From positions 62,001-126,000 of the forward strand of contig NZ_QJKM01000006.1 in NCBI RefSeq assembly GCF_003425685.1: DNA of 64,000 nucleotides, written 5' to 3'. Below, piece after piece: positions 55,778-64,000 of this stretch; the stretch's first letter is position 1; every line of letters begins with the position of its first letter. The notes below the pieces were generated by a model, which was not told the DNA's origin, did not search any database, and saw only the letters and a list, made by a program, of their open reading frames with translations. The position numbers and the translations under genes are program-made. This DNA comes from Rhizobium terrae. Its GTDB lineage: Bacteria; Pseudomonadota; Alphaproteobacteria; Rhizobiales; Rhizobiaceae.

Positions 55778-55963
55778 TCAATACTGCTTGTCGCCTGCGC
55801 TCTTGCCGTCGGAACTCTTCGCGCGTTCCTCGAAGCGGTCGGCGCCCTTGGCAAGATCGGAGCCTTTCTGCGCCTCGACCTTTTTCTCTTGCCTGCGGGT
55901 TTCCTGCTTGAAACCGCGTGCGGCCTGGCGGCCCTTTTCGGTCGGTGCCTGTTCGATAGCCAT
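55778..55963 (-). CDS. Small highly charged hypothetical protein
   Basis: 61 aa from the ATG at 55963 with SD GGAGGAGAGCC. Composition is dominated by Lys, Glu, Arg, Gln, Ala and Gly (RRQEKKVEAQKG, RFEERAKSSDGKSAGDK); there is no hydrophobic segment and no Cys. It is probably a soluble, largely disordered or helical protein. The good SD and the isolated position between convergent lysR and the ureide operon support a real gene. I do not recognise a family; stress-protein-like composition is only suggestive. Confidence 0.65.
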   Translation of the reverse strand: MAIEQAPTEKGRQAARGFKQETRRQEKKVEAQKGSDLAKGADRFEERAKSSDGKSAGDKQY

Positions 55964-56127
55964 TGGCTCTCCTCCATCGTGCAACTTCGGAATGACCGAA
56001 CCTGTAAGAGCGGCCAATGTTCCTTAGACAGACGTTGTACGTCCTAAAAGGAGGGATATATGACAACCGCGACGCGGCGACCCGACGCAACGCCCGCGCG
56101 GCCGCGTCACATGGCAGGCTTCGCCGG

Positions 56128-57960
56128 TCAGGCGGTTTTGCCGATCCGCTGCAACGAAGACACTTCCTTCATGTAGGCGCGCCAACCGCCAAAGCCGGTA
56201 ATGTCGACCGCGCCCTTCAGTGCCAGCGGCTCGGCGAGGAAACCCTTTGCCGAACTGCCGTCCGAGAGCGTGACGGTGCCGATGCCAAGCGGAGCGGGGA
56301 TCGCCGCGACGAACAGGCCGAAGGCCGCCGGCGTCAGCTTCCAGACCTCCACCTCGATCTCGCCGCCTTCGCCCTCGTCGACGCGCAGCATGCCGGGTTT
56401 CGGCGGTACTGTGCCGGCCAGCGCATAAAGCTTGTAGGCAGCCGATGTCCTGGCGGTGCGGGCGAATTTTCCGTCGAGATCGGTAAGCTGATGATTGAGC
56501 GGCATGCCGGAAAGATGAGCGCCGACCACGACGATATCGATGAGATCGCCATCGTCTGATATCACCTCTGTTTCAGCGGGGGCGGGGAGAGCCCAGCCGG
56601 TCGCGCCGAGCGTCAGCCCGCTTGCCTGATGCACGTCGCGGGCAAGCGTCGCCGTCAATCCGTCCTTGCCGGATGCTGCCAAAAGCGTGACGCTCGCCGG
56701 CAGGCCGTCGGTGCGGGTGCCGGTCGGTACGGCGATGCCGCACATATCGAGCAGGTTGACGAAGTTGGTGTAGGTGCCGAGGCGGGAGTTTTCGCGGATC
56801 GGCTCCGCTTCCAGATCGGCAACCGTGTAGTGTGCCGGCGCGGTCGGCACGCAGAACAGATCGACCGAGGCGATCAGCGGTGCGAGCTTTTTCTTCAATG
56901 TCTGCAGCGCGTAGAAACCGTTGAAGGCATCTGCTGCAAGGAGCGCCTTGGCGCCGCCATAGATCTTTCGCGTCACCGGATGGAGACTGGTTTCCTTCTC
57001 GTCGAAAAACGGCTTGATCGCGGCATAACGTTCCGCCACCCAGGCGCCTTCATAAAGCAGGCTGGCGACCTTGTAGAAATCGCCGAAAGGCACTTCTACC
57101 AGCCTGTGGCCAAGCTTCGTCAGCATCGACAATGCGTCGGCATAAGCCGCCTCCATTGATATGTCGCCGAAGAACTGAAGATCGGTCTTGGCCGGAACGC
57201 CGATCCTCACTATGGGCGGGGCGGCACGGAAACCGGTGGCCGGAATGGAATTCGAATAGGCGTCGGACTCGTCATATCGCGAGGCGACCGAGAAGACCTT
57301 CCAGGCGTCATCCACCGTCAGCGCGAAAACCGAGACGCAGTCGAGCGTGCGGCAGGCGGGAATGACGCCGGTCGTCGACAAGGCGCCGACGCTCGGCTTC
57401 AGCCCGACGATGTTGTTGAGGCCAGCCGGGATGCGGCCGGAGCCGGCGGTATCCGTGCCGAGCGCGAAGCTGACTATCCCTCTGGCCGTCGCCACCGCCG
57501 AACCGGAGGACGAGCCGCCCGGCACCAGTTTCGGGTCGATGGCGTTCTTCGGGATAGGATAGGGCGAGCGGACGCCGACGAGGCCCGTGGCGAACTGGTC
57601 GAGATTGGTCTTGCCGACGACGAGCGCGCCGGCCTCCTTGAGCAGGCGAACGACGGTCGCATCCTTTTCCGGCAGATAGGCATAGTCCGGGCAGGCAGCA
57701 GTCGTCGGCATGCCGGCGACATCGATATTGTCCTTCACGGCAAAGGGAATGCCGAAGAGCGGCCTTGCCGGGTCGAAGGCGCCGAGCTTTGCGGCTTCTG
57801 CAAGCACGGCGGCCCTGTCCGCCAGGTGGATGAAGATGCCGGGATCGTTCACCTCCGCAATGCGCGCAAAGACCGTTTCGATGATCTCGGTAACACTGCC
57901 GCCATCCCGATAGAACGCATGCAGCGAGGCGATATCGAAGGCCGGTGTGGTCGAATTCAT
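56128..57960 (-). CDS. atzF: Allophanate hydrolase (AtzF/DUR2-type)
   Basis: 610 aa from the ATG at 57960, which overlaps the cupin stop (ATGA); the upstream extension to 58224 would run through the cupin gene. The amidase-signature domain (about residues 1-440) has Lys in PFAVKDNIDVAGMP, Ser pair in VPGGSSSGSAVATA and TDTAGSGRIPAGLNNIVGLKP. A C-terminal allophanate-hydrolase domain (about 470-600) ends in GFGGWRAYM. It hydrolyses allophanate to ammonia and CO2 (via N-carboxycarbamate). No urea carboxylase gene is present here; the biuret hydrolase upstream supplies allophanate instead. Confidence 0.93.
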   Translation of the reverse strand: MNSTTPAFDIASLHAFYRDGGSVTEIIETVFARIAEVNDPGIFIHLADRAAVLAEAAKLGAFDPARPLFGIPFAVKDNIDVAGMPTTAACPDYAYLPEKDATVVRLLKEAGALVVGKTNLDQFATGLVGVRSPYPIPKNAIDPKLVPGGSSSGSAVATARGIVSFALGTDTAGSGRIPAGLNNIVGLKPSVGALSTTGVIPACRTLDCVSVFALTVDDAWKVFSVASRYDESDAYSNSIPATGFRAAPPIVRIGVPAKTDLQFFGDISMEAAYADALSMLTKLGHRLVEVPFGDFYKVASLLYEGAWVAERYAAIKPFFDEKETSLHPVTRKIYGGAKALLAADAFNGFYALQTLKKKLAPLIASVDLFCVPTAPAHYTVADLEAEPIRENSRLGTYTNFVNLLDMCGIAVPTGTRTDGLPASVTLLAASGKDGLTATLARDVHQASGLTLGATGWALPAPAETEVISDDGDLIDIVVVGAHLSGMPLNHQLTDLDGKFARTARTSAAYKLYALAGTVPPKPGMLRVDEGEGGEIEVEVWKLTPAAFGLFVAAIPAPLGIGTVTLSDGSSAKGFLAEPLALKGAVDITGFGGWRAYMKEVSSLQRIGKTA

Positions 57961-58310
57961 GCCATTTCCTCTTCCAGTATCTTCACGGGCCGGTCCCATT
58001 GGATCAGCACGACGCAGCCGGTATCGCTCCAGACGGAGTGTTCGGTGCCGGGCGCATTGACGATATAGCTGCCGCGCCCGTAATCGCCGGCCTCGTCGGA
58101 TTGCACGCCGTCCAGCACCAGGATGGTTTCGAGGCCTTCGTGGCGGTGGCGCGGCACGGAAGCGCCCGCCTCGTATTTCAGCAGCGCCACGCCCGGCTGA
58201 TCGCCGTCGAAGGGTCTGATCCAATGGATCGTGACATCATCACGGAAGGGGGCGAATTCCAAATCCTTCCAGCCGCCCGATGTCAGCAGTTCGCGGGTCG
58301 ATTCAGGCAT
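57957..58310 (-). CDS. Cupin-domain protein (anti-sigma ChrR-like cupin)
   Basis: 117 aa from the ATG at 58310 with SD AAAGGAGAC. Single cupin barrel with metal-ligand pattern in GASVPRHRHEGLETILVLDG and a second His in NAPGTEHSVWSD. It overlaps the upstream hydrolase by 8 bp and atzF by 4 bp. Such cupins are small metal-binding enzymes or sensors; in this operon it may be an accessory ureide enzyme, but no reaction can be assigned. Confidence 0.85.
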   Translation of the reverse strand: MPESTRELLTSGGWKDLEFAPFRDDVTIHWIRPFDGDQPGVALLKYEAGASVPRHRHEGLETILVLDGVQSDEAGDYGRGSYIVNAPGTEHSVWSDTGCVVLIQWDRPVKILEEEMA

Positions 58311-58986
58311 CTGCAGTCTCCTTTGGGGCAATCCCCTCCAGGATGTCGTCCACATGGGCTGTCCAGCCGACGATCGCGCCCTGGGCGCGGATCATCGCGA
58401 TGGCGGCGGCCTTGAACTCGGGAAAATAGCTCTCCGTCGCCTCTTCGGCGAGCAGGCATTCGTAGCCCCGGTCGTTGGCCTCGCGCATGGTCGTCTGGAC
58501 GCAGACTTCCGTGGTGACGCCGGCAAAGACGAGCTGCGTGATGCTCTTTTCCTTCAGCACATCGCTGAGTTTGGTGGCATAGAAGGCGCCTTTGCCGGGT
58601 TTCTCGATCACCACTTCGCCGTCGATGGGCGCCAGTTCGGCCAAGATCGCCGTGCCCGGTTCTCCGGATATCAGCACCCGGCCCATCGGACCTTCGTCAC
58701 CGATGCGGATCGAAGGACTGCCGCGGTCGCGCTTGGCAGGCGGCAGATCGGAGAGATCGGGCTTGTGGCATTCCATCGTGTGGATGACCGGCAGGCCGGC
58801 ATCGCGAAAACCCTGGATGAGGCGTTTCACATCCGGCACGATCTTCGTGATGCGGCTGACGTCGTTGCCGAGACTCGCGCCGAAACCGCCGGGCTCGGCG
58901 AAATCCCGCTGCATGTCGATGACGATCAGTGCCAGCGCTTCCGGCTTTGCCGGAAAAACGAAAGGTTCTGCCTTGATGTCACCCAT
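58303..58986 (-). CDS. Isochorismatase-fold cysteine hydrolase, candidate triuret hydrolase
   Basis: 227 aa. The triad of the family is intact: Asp24 in LIVIDMQRDF, Lys in IEKPGKGAFYAT and Cys in [24 protein letters not shown]. It is a clear paralogue of the biuret hydrolase two genes upstream, sharing KPDLSDLPPAK-like, GEPG and REANDRG segments, but differs in the lid (PGGFGASLGNDVS) and C-terminus. The known triuret hydrolase TrtA is the closest functional precedent for a second isochorismatase-fold enzyme beside BiuH and AtzF; I could not compare sequences directly, so the substrate is inferred. Its start overlaps the ATPase stop (TGATG). Confidence 0.72.
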   Translation of the reverse strand: MGDIKAEPFVFPAKPEALALIVIDMQRDFAEPGGFGASLGNDVSRITKIVPDVKRLIQGFRDAGLPVIHTMECHKPDLSDLPPAKRDRGSPSIRIGDEGPMGRVLISGEPGTAILAELAPIDGEVVIEKPGKGAFYATKLSDVLKEKSITQLVFAGVTTEVCVQTTMREANDRGYECLLAEEATESYFPEFKAAAIAMIRAQGAIVGWTAHVDDILEGIAPKETADA

Positions 58987-60539
58987 CAGTGATGCCCCGC
59001 CATGTGGGCGCCGATGACGCCGATATCCGCCCCGCGCGCCGGCGTCTCGTAGACCAGCTTGCCTTCCGAAATCACCATGATGCGATCGGACATTTCGAGC
59101 AGTTCATCGAGATCTTCGGAAAGCAGCAATACGGCGGTGCCGGAATTGCGGGCCTTCATGATGCGGGCGCGGATTTCCGCCACGGCCGAGAAATCGAGGC
59201 CGAAACAGGGGTTGGACACGATCAGTAGGTCGACATCGCCGGTCAGCTCGCGCGCCAGAACGGCGCGCTGCACATTGCCGCCGGAAAGGGCCGCGATGGG
59301 TGAGGAGGACGATGCGGTCTTGACCTTGAAATCGGAGATGAGGGCGGTTGCCCTCTTCTTCATCGAGCCCTTGGAAAGCCAGATCGCATCCTTGCCGTCC
59401 GATTTCAGGTCGAAGGTGCGGAAGGCGAGGTTTTCGCTGACCGTCATCTTCGGCGCACAGGCGTTCTGCAACGGTTCTTCGGGGATGAAGCGGACGTTGT
59501 TCTTGCGGGTCTCTGGCCGCGTAGCGCCATAGGTTTCGCCATTAACGACGACGCGGCCGGTATCGGTCGGCCGCTGGCCGGCGAGGATTTCGGTCAGTTC
59601 CTTCTGGCCGTTGCCGGAAATTCCGGCTATGCCGACGATCTCACCGGAACGCACCGTCAGGTCCTCGATCTCGATCGTCTTCAGGCCGGAACGATCCGGT
59701 GCCTTGACCTGCTCCACCTTCAGCACCGGCTTGGCCGCCTCCGGCACCGGCAGGCGGCTGTCGAGTTCGGCGAGTTTCACATCGCCGATCATCATCGCCG
59801 CCATGTCCGCCGTGGAAAGTTCGCCGACATTGCCGGTACCGACCAGCTTGCCGCGCCTGAGGATCGAGACCGCGTCGGCGAATTTGGTCACCTCGTGGAA
59901 CTTGTGGCTGATCATCAGCACGGTCAGCTCGCCGCGTTCGGTCATGCCGCGCACCAGGCCGAGCATCTCGTCGGCTTCCGCCGGCGTCAAAACGGAGGTC
60001 GGTTCGTCGAGGACGAGGAAGGAGCGGCCGAGATAAAGCTGCTTGACGATTTCAAGCTTCTGTTTCTCGCCGGCGGCAAGCTCGCTCACCGGCCGGTCGA
60101 GCGGGATCTGGAACGGCATGCGCTCCATGAAAGCCGCCAGTTCCTTGCGCTCCTTCGCCCAGTTGATGACCGCCGGCACTTCGCTCCGGCTGATGACGAG
60201 GTTTTCGGCACCGGTCAGCGACGGGACGAGCGTAAAATGCTGGTAGACCATGCCGAGCCCATAGGTCGCGGCATCCCGGGGCGAGCCGATCGCCACCTCG
60301 CGGCCGTCGACCGACAGCGAACCGGCCGTCGCGTGGTAGAAGCCCATGATACATTTGACGAGCGTCGACTTGCCGGCGCCGTTTTCTCCGAGCAGCGCGT
60401 GGAACGAACCGGCGGGCACCGAAATCGAGACGTTGTCGAGCGCGGTGAAGGAACCGAAGCGCATGGTCATGCCGAGCGTTTCGATGCCGACCGCCTTGCC
60501 GGTCTGCGGGAGTGGGGTGTCGCGGACGATCGTGCTCAT
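58986..60539 (-). CDS. BMP/nucleoside-type ABC importer tandem ATPase
   Basis: 517 aa from the ATG at 60539, which overlaps the biuret hydrolase stop (ATGA). Domain 1: Walker [10 protein letters not shown], a variant signature ([16 protein letters not shown]), Walker [14 protein letters not shown]. Domain 2: degenerate Walker A (GISGNGQKE), [15 protein letters not shown], and Walker [13 protein letters not shown] in which the usual Asp-Glu is replaced by Ser-Asn. This degeneracy of domain 2 is typical of the BMP/YufO-like family. It energises the two permeases at 62279-64000. Its location between two ureide hydrolases ties the importer to that pathway. Confidence 0.9.
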   Translation of the reverse strand: MSTIVRDTPLPQTGKAVGIETLGMTMRFGSFTALDNVSISVPAGSFHALLGENGAGKSTLVKCIMGFYHATAGSLSVDGREVAIGSPRDAATYGLGMVYQHFTLVPSLTGAENLVISRSEVPAVINWAKERKELAAFMERMPFQIPLDRPVSELAAGEKQKLEIVKQLYLGRSFLVLDEPTSVLTPAEADEMLGLVRGMTERGELTVLMISHKFHEVTKFADAVSILRRGKLVGTGNVGELSTADMAAMMIGDVKLAELDSRLPVPEAAKPVLKVEQVKAPDRSGLKTIEIEDLTVRSGEIVGIAGISGNGQKELTEILAGQRPTDTGRVVVNGETYGATRPETRKNNVRFIPEEPLQNACAPKMTVSENLAFRTFDLKSDGKDAIWLSKGSMKKRATALISDFKVKTASSSSPIAALSGGNVQRAVLARELTGDVDLLIVSNPCFGLDFSAVAEIRARIMKARNSGTAVLLLSEDLDELLEMSDRIMVISEGKLVYETPARGADIGVIGAHMAGHH

Positions 60540-61237
60540 GGAAGCTGGCCCACCAAGGTCTGCGAATTGGAGACGGAACCGAAGACGCCGCCCTGCATCT
60601 TCACCATCTTGATGGCGGCGAGGTGATTGCCGTAGTCGGTGGCGCCGCAGCAGTCTTCGAGAAGCAGGCATTCGAAGCCGCGGTCGTTCGCCTCGCGCAT
60701 GGTGGTCGAGACGCAGACATCGGTGGTGATGCCGGTCAGAATGATGTTCTCGATGCGCTTCTGGTTGAGGATGAGTTCCAGATCGGTGGCGCAGAACGAA
60801 CCCTTTCCGGGCTTGTCGATGATGACCTCGCCTTCGACCGGGTAGAGTTCCTCGATAATGTCCCAGCCCGGCTCACCGCGCGTCAGGATACGGCCGCAGG
60901 GGCCGGGATCGCCGATGCCCGCGCCGATGCGCTGCGAGCGCCATCGCTTGTTGGCCGGCAGGTCGGCGAGGTCAGGGCGGTGGCCTTCGCGGGTATGGAT
61001 GATGTGGTAGCCTTTTTCACGCATGGCGGTCAGCACGCGCTTGATCGGCTCGATCGGCGCCTGCACCAGCGAGAGGTCGTAGCCCATATGATCGACATAA
61101 CCGCCCTTGCCGCAGAAATCGGTCTGCATGTCGATGATAATCAGGGCCGTGTTGTCGGGGCGAAGCGCGCCGTTATAGGGCCATGCGTAAGGATCGGCGT
61201 CGATAAAATGCCCTTTGACCTCTACCATCGCGTCCAT
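60536..61237 (-). CDS. biuH: Biuret hydrolase BiuH
   Basis: 233 aa, an isochorismatase-fold cysteine hydrolase. The catalytic residues fall at exactly the positions known for the R. leguminosarum enzyme: Asp36 ([10 protein letters not shown]), Lys142 ([10 protein letters not shown]) and Cys175 ([12 protein letters not shown]). The N-terminal [20 protein letters not shown] and [18 protein letters not shown] also match what I recall of that protein. It converts biuret to allophanate and ammonia, feeding AtzF. It lies 11 bp after the formamidase gene and overlaps the ATPase gene by 4 bp. Confidence 0.93.
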   Translation of the reverse strand: MDAMVEVKGHFIDADPYAWPYNGALRPDNTALIIIDMQTDFCGKGGYVDHMGYDLSLVQAPIEPIKRVLTAMREKGYHIIHTREGHRPDLADLPANKRWRSQRIGAGIGDPGPCGRILTRGEPGWDIIEELYPVEGEVIIDKPGKGSFCATDLELILNQKRIENIILTGITTDVCVSTTMREANDRGFECLLLEDCCGATDYGNHLAAIKMVKMQGGVFGSVSNSQTLVGQLP

Positions 61238-61248
61238 CGTCGTTTCTC

Positions 61249-62265
61249 CTATTCAGCAGCGGATTTCAGGGTTTCGCCGTAACGGCGCACGGGCTTGTCG
61301 AAGCCGCAGGAGGTGCCGTCGGTCACCTTTACCTGCGCTTCCCATGGCAGGCGGTATTTCCCGGCGGCGAGATCGTGCATGTAGCTGTAGGGCGCATCGC
61401 CCGCGCCGCCGGCGACGGCGACATAACCGCGATGGCCGAACTGATAGATATTGTTCTCGACGCCCCAGCCGAGCCGCGCCTCGCGCACCAGATCGGGCCT
61501 GACTTCGGCGGTGATGATCTCGTTCACCCGGCCGGACGTGCCATGGGCGATGATCGTGCCGTCGAAATTGCAGATCATGCCTTCGCCCATCGAATCGAAC
61601 GTACCGTCCGAGCCGCACATGCAGACATTGGCCGTGACCATGAGGTTGCAGAAGGCGTTCGACTGGTTGGTGAAGCGCCAGGCATCGCGGATCGGCGCGG
61701 TGTAGCCGGCGGTACGGATCATGATCTCGGCGCCCTTGTAGGCGCATTCGCGCGCCATTTCCGGGAACATGCCGTCATGGCAGATGATCAGCGCGAGCTT
61801 TGCGCCCTTCGGCCCGTCGATCACCGGAATGCCGAGATCGCCCGGCTCCCAGGGCTCGACCGGCACCCAGGGATGCATCTTGCGGTAATAGAGTTTCAGT
61901 GCGCCCCGGTCGTCGATGACGATGCCGGAATTGTAGGGCATGCCGCCTGGGTTCAACTCCATGATCGAGAAGCAGCCCCAGATCGCGTTGTCCCGGCAGG
62001 CCTTTTTGAAGGCCGCAACCTCCGGCCCGTCGAGCGTGCACATGATCTCCGGGTTGATGTCCATGGAAAGGCCATGCAACGCGTATTCGGGAAAGACGAC
62101 GAGATCCATGCCCGGCTGATTGCGCCGCGCCTTGCCGACAAGATCGACGATCACCTGCGTCTGCCTGGCAAGATCCGTCCTGGTTACGGTGACCGGCAGT
62201 TGAAGCTGCACGAGACCGATGCCGACGCCGTGTTCGGATTTGTTGAGACCGCCAAGTCCGTTCAT
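61249..62265 (-). CDS. amiF: Formamidase AmiF (nitrilase superfamily)
   Basis: 338 aa. The nitrilase triad is Glu in [11 protein letters not shown], Lys in [21 protein letters not shown] and Cys in [49 protein letters not shown] and [19 protein letters not shown] match H. pylori AmiF, which hydrolyses formamide to formate and ammonia. The paralogous aliphatic amidase AmiE has a similar fold, so small amides remain possible. It lies 13 bp after the permease gene and 11 bp before biuH, in one nitrogen-scavenging operon. Confidence 0.9.
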   Translation of the reverse strand: MNGLGGLNKSEHGVGIGLVQLQLPVTVTRTDLARQTQVIVDLVGKARRNQPGMDLVVFPEYALHGLSMDINPEIMCTLDGPEVAAFKKACRDNAIWGCFSIMELNPGGMPYNSGIVIDDRGALKLYYRKMHPWVPVEPWEPGDLGIPVIDGPKGAKLALIICHDGMFPEMARECAYKGAEIMIRTAGYTAPIRDAWRFTNQSNAFCNLMVTANVCMCGSDGTFDSMGEGMICNFDGTIIAHGTSGRVNEIITAEVRPDLVREARLGWGVENNIYQFGHRGYVAVAGGAGDAPYSYMHDLAAGKYRLPWEAQVKVTDGTSCGFDKPVRRYGETLKSAAE

Positions 62266-62278
62266 CGGATTGCTCCTT

Positions 62279-63202
62279 TTATTTCGTCAATGAAAGCGCG
62301 CCCGGTGCGCCGGCCAGCGAGCGGGTCGGCGAGGACGTCATGATCAGGATGATGAGGGTCAGCACGTAAGGGGCCGCGTAGAAGAGATAGTAGCCTTGCG
62401 TGACCCCGACCGATTGCAGCGCCGGCCCGAGCGCGCCGGCGCCTCCGAAGAGAAGGGCGGCGAGGAAACAGCCGATCGGGTTCCAGCGGGCGAAGATGAC
62501 CAGCGCCACGGCCATCAACCCCTGGCCGGAGGAAATGCCTTCGTTCCAGGAGCCCGGATAATAGAGTGAGAGATAGGCGCCGCCGATCGCTGCCAGCGAT
62601 CCGCCGACCGCCGTTGCGAGCAGGCGGACGCGGTCGGGATTGATGCCCATGGCGCGCGCCGCATCGGTGCTGTCGCCGACGACGCGCAGGATGAGGCCGA
62701 GGCGGGTATTCTTGAAGGCCCAGAACAGGAAGAGGGCGAGGGCCGCGCCGATGAAGAACAGGACGTTGATGTTGAGCGCCGCCTGGACCTGTGGAGTGCT
62801 CGACCAGCCGCCCAGCGGAATGGACGGCAGTTTCGGCGCGACCGGCTGGATGAAGGGCTTGCCGAGGAAAAACGCCATGCCGAGGCCGAACTGCATCATG
62901 GCGATGCCGATTGCGATGTCGTTGACCTTCGGGAACTTGCAGATCCAGCCGTGGATGAGGCCGAAGACGGCACCCGCCGCCATGGCGGCGAGCACGCCAA
63001 GCGTCGGCGAACCGGTCAGGACCGCGACGGCATAGGCCGTCATGGCGCCGAAGACGAGCGTGCCTTCCAGCCCGAGATTGATGCGGCCGGAGCGCTCGGT
63101 GATCGTCTCGCCGAGGCTCACGAAGATGAAAGGAGTGGAGACGCGGATGGCGCCCGCGAAGATCGCCAGCGGCACGCCCCAGAGGCCAATACCGTTTTCC
63201 AT
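62279..63202 (-). CDS. BMP/nucleoside-type ABC importer permease 2
   Basis: 307 aa from the ATG at 63202, 2 bp after the stop of permease 1. It is a BPD_transp_2 permease with about eight to ten helices: STPFIFVSLGETITERSGRINLGLEGTLVFGAM, GLIHGWICKFPKVNDIAIGIAMMQFGLGMAFFL, GVTQGYYLFYAAPYVLTLIILIM. The LGETITERSGRINLGLEG loop is characteristic of the second permease of BMP-type importers (YufQ/NupQ-like). Confidence 0.9.
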   Translation of the reverse strand: MENGIGLWGVPLAIFAGAIRVSTPFIFVSLGETITERSGRINLGLEGTLVFGAMTAYAVAVLTGSPTLGVLAAMAAGAVFGLIHGWICKFPKVNDIAIGIAMMQFGLGMAFFLGKPFIQPVAPKLPSIPLGGWSSTPQVQAALNINVLFFIGAALALFLFWAFKNTRLGLILRVVGDSTDAARAMGINPDRVRLLATAVGGSLAAIGGAYLSLYYPGSWNEGISSGQGLMAVALVIFARWNPIGCFLAALLFGGAGALGPALQSVGVTQGYYLFYAAPYVLTLIILIMTSSPTRSLAGAPGALSLTK

Positions 63203-63204
63203 CG

Positions 63205-64000
63205 TCAGTTCCTTTTCCAGAGGTCGGGATTGAAGATCTTGAAGCGGCCGTAAAAAGTCTCGCAGAAGAGGATGACGATGAAGAGCGTGCCCTGCAGCAC
63301 CAGCACCGTCGCATCGGGAAGACCCATGCGCCGCTGGATGAGGCCGCCCGACGCATCGATGCCGCCGAGCAGCACGGCGACCGGGATGATCGCCAGCGGA
63401 TTGTGCCGCGCCAGGAAGGCGACGAGGATACCGGTATAGCCGTATCCGGCGGCGAGCGAGGCGTTGGCGCTGCCCTGCACGGCCGCCACCTCGATCATGC
63501 CGGCAAGACCTGCGAAACCGCCGGCTATCGCCGTAAAGCCGACGATCAGCCTGCCGACCGGCAGTCCCTGGATCTGCGCGGCACGGACATTGCCGCCGGC
63601 GATGCGGGCTGCGAAACCGTAGCTCGTCACTTCGATCAGAACCCAGGAGACGATGCAGGCGATGACGCCGATGACGAGACCCCAATGCACGTCCATTCCC
63701 GGGATGTCGCCCATCATGTAGTCCGCCGGCAGCGGCTTGGTGGACGGCTTGTTGAGACTTGCCGGATCACGCAACGGCCCTTCGACGAACTGGTTCATCA
63801 GGGCGATCGCGATATAGGCGAGCAGCAGCGAGGAGATGGTTTCGTTGACGCCGCGATAGTGGCGGAGAAAACCGGCAAGGCCGATCCAGAGGCCGCCGAT
63901 CACCATGGCGGCGATCCCCATGAAGACGAAAAGCACGATCGGCGCCACGACGCCGACGAACGGCATGGCTGCCGCCGCCGCGGCAACGCCGCCCAGTACG
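63205..64000 (-). CDS. BMP/nucleoside-type ABC importer permease 1 (5' partial)
   Basis: The frame runs off the right edge; codons upstream of the Met at 63966 (GGVAAAAAAM) are in frame, so the start lies outside. About 265 residues are visible: WIGLAGFLRHYRGVNETISSLLLAYIAIALMNQFVEGPLRDP, YGFAARIAGGNVRAAQIQGLPVGRLIV, GGFAGLAGMIEVAAVQGSANASLAAGYGYTGILVAFLARHNPLAIIPVAVLLGGIDASGG. It has YufP/NupP-type features. With permease 2 it forms the pore. A BMP-type binding protein is expected further upstream outside the window. Confidence 0.88.
   Translation of the reverse strand, partial: VLGGVAAAAAAMPFVGVVAPIVLFVFMGIAAMVIGGLWIGLAGFLRHYRGVNETISSLLLAYIAIALMNQFVEGPLRDPASLNKPSTKPLPADYMMGDIPGMDVHWGLVIGVIACIVSWVLIEVTSYGFAARIAGGNVRAAQIQGLPVGRLIVGFTAIAGGFAGLAGMIEVAAVQGSANASLAAGYGYTGILVAFLARHNPLAIIPVAVLLGGIDASGGLIQRRMGLPDATVLVLQGTLFIVILFCETFYGRFKIFNPDLWKRN

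Noticed and set aside
56128..58224. Longer form of allophanate hydrolase starting at 58224
   Set aside because: The extra N-terminal residues are the cupin gene read in the wrong frame. The ATG at 57960 overlaps the cupin stop and begins a normal-length AtzF.

Overview
The window looks like part of a Rhizobiaceae (Rhizobium/Agrobacterium-type alphaproteobacterium) replicon. Evidence: high GC with G/C-rich third positions, a ChvE-GguA-GguB sugar importer, a biuret hydrolase that keeps the residue numbering of the R. leguminosarum enzyme, Shine-Dalgarno (SD) sites of the AGGAGG type, and very dense operons joined by 4-bp ATGA overlaps. No rRNA, tRNA, CRISPR array, IS element, phage gene or replication origin was recognised. 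The content is almost purely accessory metabolism: five ABC importers, one ABC exporter pair and two TRAP importers, each with catabolic enzymes and a local regulator. That is what is usually seen on a rhizobial megaplasmid or chromid (inference).

Layout. 0-15 kb: sugar uptake and oxidation. A partial M20 peptidase is followed by a leftward galactofuranose-type importer (ytfQ-ytfR-ytfT-yjfF) with a GntR regulator, then a rightward run of gguC, sugar 1-dehydrogenase, sugar-acid dehydratase and chvE-gguA-gguB. The enzymes form the non-phosphorylative route sugar -> aldonate -> 2-keto-3-deoxyaldonate, with one importer on each side. 15-19 kb: a heterodimeric ABC exporter with one degenerate ATP site. 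19-24 kb: a TRAP importer (DctQ-DctM fusion plus DctP), an NlpC/P60-like protein and a VOC dioxygenase-esterase fusion. 24-30 kb: a leftward peptide-type ABC importer ending in a class V aminotransferase. 30-33 kb: a TetR regulator divergent from a FabF-like synthase and a thiolase.

33-55 kb looks like an aromatic catabolic island. It holds a Rieske ferredoxin with two amidohydrolase-2 proteins and a LysR, a ferric/polyamine-type ABC importer with a GntR, a LigM-like tetrahydrofolate-dependent O-demethylase, a MarR-epimerase pair of less typical base composition, a GlcD/LDHD-type FAD dehydrogenase divergent from a TRAP importer with DUF3237, and a 1027-residue fusion of a benzoylformate-decarboxylase-like enzyme with an aldehyde dehydrogenase, divergent from its own LysR. 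Read together, these suggest uptake and oxidation of a methoxylated mandelate: hydroxy acid -> 2-keto acid -> aldehyde -> acid -> O-demethylated acid. A shared operator-like motif (TATCCCAA core) occurs in front of the demethylase and in the TRAP/FAD-dehydrogenase divergon.

56-64 kb is a leftward ureide operon. It has a BMP/nucleoside-type ABC importer, formamidase, biuret hydrolase, a second isochorismatase-fold hydrolase (candidate triuret hydrolase), a cupin and allophanate hydrolase, so it could convert triuret/biuret through allophanate to ammonia and CO2. The operon continues past the right edge.

A recurring feature is a stable stem-loop directly after the solute-binding-protein gene when that gene is first in its transporter operon (ytfQ, chvE, the ferric-type binding protein, the second dctP). 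This fits the need to make more binding protein than membrane subunits.
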